The notes under the pieces were generated by a model. It saw only the letters and a list, made by a program, of their open reading frames with translations, made no database searches and was not told where the DNA came from. Of a DNA stretch of 5,468 nt, positions 1 through 5,468 are shown piece after piece (the first letter of the stretch is position 1; each line of letters begins with the position of its first letter). The position numbers were made by a program, and so were the translations under genes. Source of the DNA: Rugosibacter sp. GTDB taxonomy: Bacteria; Pseudomonadota; Gammaproteobacteria; Burkholderiales; Rhodocyclaceae. The DNA is taken from contig JALRCC010000247.1 in NCBI GenBank assembly GCA_023257495.1, positions 1 through 5,468 on the forward strand, given 5' to 3'.

Positions 1-20
1 CAGTCCCTATTTAGTTACCT

Positions 21-2753
21 TCAAGTTTCAAAAACATGGTGCCACAAGGCACGCACAGCGTTTATCTGCGACTCTATTTCATCAGGCGATACGATCGCCT
101 GTGAAAAATTCAATCGCAAACCATGTTGCAAATGACGAAAATCACGATACGCATCGCGTGCTGCATTTGCCAACGCAGCCGGAATCAGTGACAGATCTGC
201 TGCTATCTTCAATAGCGCAATATTACCCAAATTACCCGTTAACGCCGCATATTCATGGGCATATCCCAACACCAGATATTGCACAATGAATTCCACATCA
301 ATCAACCCACCCGGATCGTGCTTCAAGTTAAAAATCTGCACGCGCTGATCACCCCGCGTTGCATGAGCGTCATGCATTTTTTGCCGCATGGACAACACAT
401 CCTCTTTGAGTTTGGCCAGGTCACGGGGCTGGCATAACACTTCGCAGCGAATGGCTTCGAAAGCAGCCCCTACCCTTGCGTCACCCGCCGAGTAACGCGC
501 CCGGGTCAGCGCCTGATGTTCCCAAACCCAGGCAGACTCAAGCTGATACGCGCGGAAAGCCGCAATCGAACTCACGACCAAACCAGCCTCGCCATTGGGT
601 CGCAAACGCAAATCCGTCTCGAACAACTGTCCGGCAGATGTCTGCGCCGACAACCAGGTATTCAAACGCGTGCCGAGCCGGGAATAAATTTCTCCTGCGT
701 CCGCATCGGCATCATCGTAAAGAAAAACCAGATCAAGATCAGAAGCAAAACCCAGCTCTTTACCACCCAACTTGCCGTAACTGATCACCGCAAAACGGGG
801 GGTTTCGCGATGCCGTTTCGGCAGCTTTTTCCAGGCACATATCAATGCAGCATCGAGCAGACTATCGGCCAGATCCGAGAGATGGTCTGACAATTTTTCT
901 ACGGTGAGCAAATCCGCCATATCCTGCATCAACACGCGAAAAACCTGTGCATGATGTTGCTCTCGCAGCACATCCATCTGGCGTTCGGTATCTGGCTCAA
1001 GTGCTAATAACATCTGCTGTAACTGCTGACGAAACGCAGACCAATCTGGCGCAACCTCAAGCAAACGGTGATCAAGCAGTTCGTCGAGCAAGATCGGATG
1101 CTGCTCAAGATAACTCGCAGCCCAGCGTGAACTATCCAGCAAATTGACCACTTTTTGCAGGGCCTGCGGGTATTGCTGAAGCAAGGCAAGATAAGCCCCA
1201 CGGCGCGAAATAACATCAAGAAAACTCAATCCACGCAAGAGCGCTTCATCGGGATGACGCGATTGTGCCGCAGCCTCAATCAGCCGCGGCACAAGTGCAT
1301 CAAAGCGACAGCGAATTTCATCTGGTAGCTGCTGATAGCGTGACGCTGCGCGCAATGCAGCAACGTGCGCTGCTGCTGCTTCGGGATCGCGAAAACCCAA
1401 ACGCTCAAACGCTTCGGCAGCTTCGCTGTTTGCTTCCAGCCAAAGCACCGCCAGCGGATGCTGCTCAGTATCGGGGCTCGCAAAAACCTGATCAAAATGG
1501 CTGGAAACAATCACACGATGGCCGTTGAGCACCTCGGTCAATGCTGCGAAATCGGCAAAATTCATCGCTTGCGCCACACGCAGCTGATCATCAGATGATA
1601 TTGGCAACCGATGCGTTTGGGCATCATCCAGATATTGCAGACGATGCTCGATACGACGCAGAAAATCATAAGCAGAAGCTAAAGCCGAGACGGTTTCAGG
1701 CAGCAGGGTATGACTTGCTGACAGCACTTGCAACACGGCCAGCGTCGGCTGCACCTGCAAGGCGGGGTCGCGACCGCCCCGAATCAGCTGAAAAACCTGC
1801 GCAATAAATTCGATCTCGCGAATACCCCCCGGACCAAGCTTTACATTGTCCGCCTGATCCTTTTTCATGACTTCATACCGAATCTGCGCATGCAGATCAC
1901 GCATGGCATTGATCGCGCCAAAATCCAGATACTTGCGAAAAACAAACGGCCGCCTGATCTGCTCTAATTCTTCAAAACGCTCGCCCGTCAATGGCCGTGC
2001 CTTGATCCAGGCATAGCGTTCCCACTCGCGGCCCTGGGTAATGAAGTAGTTTTCCAGCATGCTAAAAGAACATACCAAAGGTCCCGAATCCCCATTCGGA
2101 CGCAAGCGCATATCCACACGAAAGACTTGGCCGTCCGACGTGATGTCAGCAATGGCATTGATCAGCCCGCGCCCCAGTCGAGCAAAAAACTCACTGTTGG
2201 AAATGCTGCGTGCCTCGTTACTGATCGCGGGACTTATCGCATCTGTTTCCCCATCATCGGGGTAGACAAAAATCAAATCGATATCCGAAGAAACATTTAA
2301 CTCACGCCCACCCAGTTTGCCCATGCCGATCACCATGAGCGATTGCGCCAATCCATCCGCATTCCGTGGCACGCCGTACCGTGCAACCAGCCCGTGCATC
2401 AATACGCCAACCGCCTGATTGATTGCCAGTTCGGCAATACAGGTCATGGTTTCCATCACCTCGGCCAACGAGGCCAGGTTTGCCAGATCGCGCGTCGCAA
2501 TACGCGCATAAGCCCATTGCTTGAACTCACGCAATAAAGGCTTCAAGTCAGCCTCGCTCATTAATGGCGTGACTTGCCTGCTACTCAGCCAGTCAGAGAG
2601 TTCAGCCCTTGTAACAGGCGTTTTGAGGGACGCAGCCACTTTAGCGGCAAGCTCTGGCTTGGCAAGCAGCAGCCTTTCCAGATATCGAGAGGCAGAAACA
2701 GCCTTATCCATATCAGCGATAGTGTCGGCAAGCATGTTGGCCATAGAAGGCAT
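21..2753 (-). CDS. glnE: Bifunctional glutamine synthetase adenylyltransferase / deadenylase (GlnE, ATase)
   Basis: Cytoplasmic enzyme that attaches AMP to glutamine synthetase subunits, lowering activity when nitrogen is plentiful, and removes it when nitrogen is short; in the known family PII protein and glutamine set the direction. The 910-residue product shows the duplicated nucleotidyltransferase layout. The N-terminal deadenylase half has GMGKLGG (143-149), SSDIDLIF (155-162; D157, D159), third acidic residue D214 in VDMRLRPNG, and GGIREIEF (309-316). The C-terminal adenylyltransferase half repeats this with YGKLGG (659-664), SDLDLVF (671-677; D672, D674), D714 in TDLRLRPNG and GGLIDVEF (815-822). 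All six metal-binding aspartates are present, so both activities should be intact. The helical region between them (about 340-640) is the usual linker. It is somewhat shorter than E. coli GlnE (about 946). The start at 2753 is the furthest upstream possible, since TAA lies two codons before it; ATGs at codons 4 and 7 are alternatives and none has a clear ribosome site. The stop is TGA at 21-23. Confidence 0.97.
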   Translation of the reverse strand: MPSMANMLADTIADMDKAVSASRYLERLLLAKPELAAKVAASLKTPVTRAELSDWLSSRQVTPLMSEADLKPLLREFKQWAYARIATRDLANLASLAEVMETMTCIAELAINQAVGVLMHGLVARYGVPRNADGLAQSLMVIGMGKLGGRELNVSSDIDLIFVYPDDGETDAISPAISNEARSISNSEFFARLGRGLINAIADITSDGQVFRVDMRLRPNGDSGPLVCSFSMLENYFITQGREWERYAWIKARPLTGERFEELEQIRRPFVFRKYLDFGAINAMRDLHAQIRYEVMKKDQADNVKLGPGGIREIEFIAQVFQLIRGGRDPALQVQPTLAVLQVLSASHTLLPETVSALASAYDFLRRIEHRLQYLDDAQTHRLPISSDDQLRVAQAMNFADFAALTEVLNGHRVIVSSHFDQVFASPDTEQHPLAVLWLEANSEAAEAFERLGFRDPEAAAAHVAALRAASRYQQLPDEIRCRFDALVPRLIEAAAQSRHPDEALLRGLSFLDVISRRGAYLALLQQYPQALQKVVNLLDSSRWAASYLEQHPILLDELLDHRLLEVAPDWSAFRQQLQQMLLALEPDTERQMDVLREQHHAQVFRVLMQDMADLLTVEKLSDHLSDLADSLLDAALICAWKKLPKRHRETPRFAVISYGKLGGKELGFASDLDLVFLYDDADADAGEIYSRLGTRLNTWLSAQTSAGQLFETDLRLRPNGEAGLVVSSIAAFRAYQLESAWVWEHQALTRARYSAGDARVGAAFEAIRCEVLCQPRDLAKLKEDVLSMRQKMHDAHATRGDQRVQIFNLKHDPGGLIDVEFIVQYLVLGYAHEYAALTGNLGNIALLKIAADLSLIPAALANAARDAYRDFRHLQHGLRLNFSQAIVSPDEIESQINAVRALWHHVFET

Positions 2754-2756
2754 CGG

Positions 2757-2816
2757 TTAGAATTTCGGCTGTGATGCCACTATTTTCACCCTTTTGGGGA
2801 ACTTCAATGTGTCCAA
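2757..2816 (-). CDS. Possible 19-codon leader ORF upstream of glnE
   Basis: On the minus strand a TTG codon (2816-2814) lies 7 nt after a perfect GGAGGT (2829-2824), the best ribosome-binding sequence in the spacer. It opens 19 codons, encoding roughly fM-DTLKFPKRVKIVASQPKF, and ends at TAA (2759-2757). Only CCG separates that stop from the glnE ATG, and the frame is the same as glnE. This arrangement would suit translational coupling or termination-reinitiation. The peptide resembles no leader I know. It is short, uses a TTG start, and needs a promoter upstream of about 2830, inside the yhdP coding start, so chance is a serious alternative. Confidence 0.25.
   Translation of the reverse strand: MDTLKFPKRVKIVASQPKF
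2779..2807 (-). promoter_or_regulatory. Weak candidate sigma70 promoter for glnE
   Basis: On the minus strand TTGAAG (2807-2802, four of six matches to TTGACA) is followed after exactly 17 bases by AATAGT (2784-2779, four of six matches to TATAAT). Transcription would start near 2772, leaving a leader of about 19 bases before the ATG at 2753. The match is modest and could be chance in an AT-rich spacer. If this is the true promoter, the upstream short ORF starting at 2816 would not be transcribed from it. Confidence 0.25.
2785..2801. repeat. Short imperfect inverted repeat in the divergent spacer
   Basis: TTCACCC and GGGGAA flank a TTTT loop and can form six base pairs (TTC, then CCC, against GGGGAA) with a single unpaired A. 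It lies between the -35 and -10 elements of the candidate glnE promoter, where an operator could act. It is too short and has no following T-run, so it is not a terminator. It matches no operator I recognise and may be chance. Confidence 0.2.
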
Positions 2817-2823
2817 TAGCGTG

Positions 2824-2829
2824 ACCTCC
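2824..2829 (-). promoter_or_regulatory. Perfect Shine-Dalgarno GGAGGT on the glnE strand
   Basis: The plus strand reads ACCTCC here, so the minus strand carries GGAGGT, fully complementary to the 16S anti-Shine-Dalgarno core. It is about 70 nt upstream of the glnE ATG, too far to serve it directly, but is ideally placed (7 nt) for the TTG at 2816. The annotated glnE start itself lacks any purine-rich ribosome site. The sequence match is certain; that it works as a ribosome site is inference. Confidence 0.35.
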
Positions 2830-2842
2830 GTGCCCTTTTTAC

Positions 2843-5468
2843 ATGCCTCAAATTCCCACTTTGCCTTCATTTACTAACCATCGACTCCTGCAAAGCCTGC
2901 CTCGTTCGAGTGGATTGGTACGCGTTTTTCGTGTGTTGTCATGGGCTGCCGCCCTGCTCTATTTTGTCGTGGCGTTGCTTGTCATTGGCTTACGCTACGG
3001 GGTGTTGCCACAGATTGAAAATTATCGTGGCGATATCGAGCAGGCCATCAGCGCGGCCATCCGGCAACCCGTCCATATTCGCGCCATTGAAGCCCATTGG
3101 GTGGGATTAAGACCCGTCCTGAACTTGCAAGGTATCGAGATTCGAAATGCTGCAGGTGACTCGCTGCTCAACCTGGAGAACGTGACCGCCGAACCTGCCT
3201 GGAATTCACTTTTACATGGTGAATTACGTCTGGCCCGCTTGGAGTTGCTTGCGCCACACATCGTATTAAGCCGCGATAAATCAGGCCGCTTCTTTGCCGC
3301 CGGGCTGGAAATCACGCCCCAAAAAACAGATCGGAATACTTTTTCACTTTGGCTATTTGCACAGCATCGGATCATTATTCGTGACGCCGTCATTACTTGG
3401 CAGGACTTCTTGCGCAATGCCCCACCACTCGAACTGAAGCATCTGAATTTTCAGCTCGACAACCATGGATCGTCACACCGTTTTGGCTTCACTGCAGAAC
3501 CGCCTCGCGCTTTGGCGGCGCGGCTGGATATTCGCGGCAACCTGAAAAGCCGCGATCTGAACCAACTGGCCACATGGTCAGGCGAAACCTACGCTGAAAT
3601 TGATTACGCTGATCTCGCCGGATGGCGTGCCTGGGTTGATTATCCGGTAGCCATTCCGCAAGGTAGCGGTGCCTTGCGCTTATGGCTTGACTTCGCCAAC
3701 GCACAGCTCACGGCGGCTACAGCGGATGTCCGCCTGGCGGATTTGCGCCTGCAATTGCGTCCGGATCTTCCCGAAATGGATTTATTAAAGCTCGATGGCA
3801 GGCTTGCCGCAAAACGGCTGGATGGTGGATTTTCCGGATCCAGTAAACATCTGGCACTGACCACCCGCAACGGGCTGACACTTTCCCCGACCGATGTCAC
3901 CCTGCGCTGGCAAAATAAAGCACCACAAAAAACAGCGCTGGCCGAAATAAGTTTATTGGATCTACTCCCCTCCACTAAAAAAACCGTACCCAATCAAAAC
4001 ACCAAACCCAGCGGCAGCTTTACTGCCAATCAGCTGGATCTGGATGCATTATCAAAGTTGGCGGCTTTCCTGCCCCTGGATGCAACCACCCGTGAGCAAC
4101 TTGACCGTTATTCACCACAAGGAAAATTAGCTGAGCTGAGTCTTAACTGGCAAGGTCCCATCGATGCACTACAGCACTGGTCGATTAACAGCCGTCTGAC
4201 AAATCTTAGTGTCAGCAGCCTCGGCCCGGTTAGCCGCATCAGTGGCATCAGTGGTCATATTGCGGGTACCGATCAAGACGGCACCGTCGAGCTGGAGGGA
4301 AAGAACAGCACCATTGCCTTGCCCACCATTTTTGCCGACCCTAATCTTGCGCTGGATACGTTCGCCGCACAGGCCAAATGGAAGAAAACGACCAATGGCC
4401 TGAATATTCAGCTGATCAAAACCACCTTTAGCAACTCTGATGCGGCAGGAGAAGCTCATGGCAGCTGGCAGGCCTTGCCCACCGGCCCGGGTGAAATCGA
4501 CCTGGCGGCCCGGCTGACGCGCGGCAATGGCAATGCTGTCTGGCGCTACATGCCGCTGGTTGTCAGCCAGGAGACACGCGACTGGCTGCGCACCGGCATT
4601 CTGGCAGGCACTGCCAGCGAAGCAACCCTTACGCTCAAAGGAGATTTACGCCGTTTTCCTTTTCGCGGCGGACCGGGCAAGAATCAGGGTGGCTTGTTCG
4701 AAGTCCGTGGCAAGTTTCATGCAGCAACACTTGACTATGCCTCCGGCTGGCCAAGCATCACTGGCATTGAAGGTGAATTGCTGTTCGCCGGAGAACGCAT
4801 GTTGATCACCGGCAAAAGCGGGCGCATCTTTGGTGTGGATCTGCGCGATGTCCGCGCAGAAATTGCGGATCTGGAAACACCAGAAGAACTGCTTGTTGTC
4901 ACTGGCAAAGCCCTAGGGCCTACCGCTGACTTCCTGCGATATATCGAAGCCAGCCCGGTCAGCACCCACATCGATCACTTTACCGAGAACATGAAGGCCG
5001 CTGGCACGGGTGAACTGGAACTCAAACTGGATCTGCCATTGCGCCGCATGGAGCATACAAAGATTGCAGGCAAATACCGCTTTGACGGTAATCGACTCGT
5101 CGTCGATGCCGACTTGCCGCCGCTGGCCGATGTACGCGGGCAGTTACAGTTTTCCGCCGACAATCTTGAAGCCCGGGATATCCGCGGCACCTTGCTGGGA
5201 ATGCCTCTCTCGGTCAGCCTCACTACCAGCAATAATGGCGTCCAAATCAATGCCGCCGGAGAACTGACCACCGCTGCGCTGCGCCGTCAGTTTGCCCATC
5301 CTGTGTTCGATCACCTTTCCGGCAGTGCGAAGTGGAATGGTGACATTCGCGTGAAAAACAAATCCGCCGATGTCAAAATCACGTCCAATCTTGTCGGTCT
5401 TTCATCCAGTCTGCCTGAACCTTTTAACAAATCCGCCAAAGAGTCGTTAGCAGCAAGCTTTGAGCGTC
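2843..5468 (+). CDS. yhdP: YhdP-family AsmA-like inner-membrane protein, 3' end cut by window edge
   Basis: Large envelope protein of the YhdP/TamB/YdbH group; in E. coli these are anchored in the inner membrane, span the periplasm and take part in phospholipid movement to the outer membrane. The frame is open for 875 codons with no stop; E. coli YhdP is about 1266 residues, so roughly 400 are missing, including the C-terminal AsmA-like region. One N-terminal membrane segment is visible at about residues 33-50 (SWAAALLYFVVALLVIGL), preceded by arginines at 21, 27 and 30, which predicts N-in topology and a periplasmic body. Family marks follow: IRQPVHIRAIEAHWVGLRP near 73-91, WRYMPLVVSQETRDWL (567-582), RRFPF (603-607) and LVGLSSSLPEPFNK (850-863). 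A polar linker near 377-391 (TKKTVPNQNTKPSG) probably separates two beta-rich repeats. ATG 2843 is the first start after the in-frame TGA at 2822-2824, but has no Shine-Dalgarno; it gives about 25-30 residues before the usual E. coli-like start. TTG 2915 is a less likely alternative. The gene diverges from glnE. Confidence 0.93.
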   Translation, partial: MPQIPTLPSFTNHRLLQSLPRSSGLVRVFRVLSWAAALLYFVVALLVIGLRYGVLPQIENYRGDIEQAISAAIRQPVHIRAIEAHWVGLRPVLNLQGIEIRNAAGDSLLNLENVTAEPAWNSLLHGELRLARLELLAPHIVLSRDKSGRFFAAGLEITPQKTDRNTFSLWLFAQHRIIIRDAVITWQDFLRNAPPLELKHLNFQLDNHGSSHRFGFTAEPPRALAARLDIRGNLKSRDLNQLATWSGETYAEIDYADLAGWRAWVDYPVAIPQGSGALRLWLDFANAQLTAATADVRLADLRLQLRPDLPEMDLLKLDGRLAAKRLDGGFSGSSKHLALTTRNGLTLSPTDVTLRWQNKAPQKTALAEISLLDLLPSTKKTVPNQNTKPSGSFTANQLDLDALSKLAAFLPLDATTREQLDRYSPQGKLAELSLNWQGPIDALQHWSINSRLTNLSVSSLGPVSRISGISGHIAGTDQDGTVELEGKNSTIALPTIFADPNLALDTFAAQAKWKKTTNGLNIQLIKTTFSNSDAAGEAHGSWQALPTGPGEIDLAARLTRGNGNAVWRYMPLVVSQETRDWLRTGILAGTASEATLTLKGDLRRFPFRGGPGKNQGGLFEVRGKFHAATLDYASGWPSITGIEGELLFAGERMLITGKSGRIFGVDLRDVRAEIADLETPEELLVVTGKALGPTADFLRYIEASPVSTHIDHFTENMKAAGTGELELKLDLPLRRMEHTKIAGKYRFDGNRLVVDADLPPLADVRGQLQFSADNLEARDIRGTLLGMPLSVSLTTSNNGVQINAAGELTTAALRRQFAHPVFDHLSGSAKWNGDIRVKNKSADVKITSNLVGLSSSLPEPFNKSAKESLAASFER

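Larger units (their letters stand above)
2754..2842. promoter_or_regulatory. Divergent glnE-yhdP intergenic spacer
   Basis: These 89 bases separate the two start codons and should contain at least part of the transcription and translation signals of both genes. It holds a weak sigma70-like pair facing glnE, an imperfect inverted repeat (2785-2801), and a strong GGAGGT on the minus strand (2824-2829). No convincing -35/-10 pair facing yhdP was found; TTGGGG at 2794-2799 has only poor -10 partners. The promoter for either gene could therefore lie inside the coding start of the other. The role as a shared upstream region is inferred from gene orientation. Confidence 0.6.

Noticed and set aside
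516..890. 124-codon plus-strand open frame antisense to glnE
   Set aside because: It covers the second catalytic domain of glnE including SDLDLVF. The frame is explained by antisense codon bias and shows no domain.
2785..2801. Intrinsic terminator in the spacer
   Set aside because: The stem is only six pairs with a bulge, there is no U-tract on either strand after it, and both genes start here rather than end.
2908..2917. TTG at 2915 as the yhdP start, preceded by GAGTGGA
   Set aside because: The purine run abuts the TTG with no spacing, so it cannot act as a normal ribosome site. ATG 2843 is in frame and open, although the extra 24 residues are not supported by recognisable family sequence.
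3022..3417. 131-codon minus-strand open frame antisense to yhdP
   Set aside because: It lies fully inside the clearly coding yhdP frame. Its translation is rich in Ser, Arg, Ala and Cys and resembles no family, as expected of a shadow frame.
3977..3983. Run of seven A within yhdP as a possible programmed frameshift site
   Set aside because: The run is in phase ACT AAA AAA ACC, which is not the X-XXY-YYZ arrangement. The frame continues with family-like sequence on both sides and there is no obvious downstream stem.
3640..3993. 117-codon minus-strand open frame antisense to yhdP
   Set aside because: It overlaps conserved yhdP coding sequence and its composition (Ser/Arg/Cys-rich) is typical of the antisense of a real gene.

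Overview
The window holds two large, divergently oriented genes and a short spacer, with no sign of mobile DNA, RNA genes or CRISPR. Positions 21-2753 (minus strand) carry a complete glnE, encoding the bifunctional adenylyltransferase/deadenylase that controls glutamine synthetase. Positions 2843-5468 (plus strand) carry the first 875 codons of a YhdP-family (AsmA-like) inner-membrane protein, which runs off the right edge without a stop.

The protein sequences suggest a betaproteobacterium of moderate GC content. The GlnE is shorter than the roughly 946-residue E. coli protein, has a compact second catalytic domain with a short loop after SDLDLVF, and contains phrases such as AWVWEHQALTRAR and LKHDPGGLIDVEF that I associate with betaproteobacterial GlnE. 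The YhdP-like protein is of the same type. I cannot fix the order or genus from sequence alone.

Layout: 1-20 is the downstream flank of glnE, with at most a weak ribosome-binding-like purine run for a neighbour outside the window. 21-2753 is glnE. 2754-2842 is an 89-base divergent spacer that must hold at least part of both start regions. 2843-5468 is yhdP. The two genes serve different processes, nitrogen assimilation control and outer-membrane lipid homeostasis, and nothing here shows that they work together beyond sharing an upstream region.

I see no strong case for an undescribed system. The most interesting detail is in the spacer. On the glnE strand a perfect GGAGGT lies 7 nt before a TTG that opens a 19-codon reading frame. 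Its TAA lies only 3 nt before the glnE ATG, in the same frame. This could be a translationally coupled leader, an N-terminal stretch of glnE cut off by a stop, or chance. The yhdP start, in contrast, has no visible Shine-Dalgarno sequence and is also preceded by a very short in-frame ORF.
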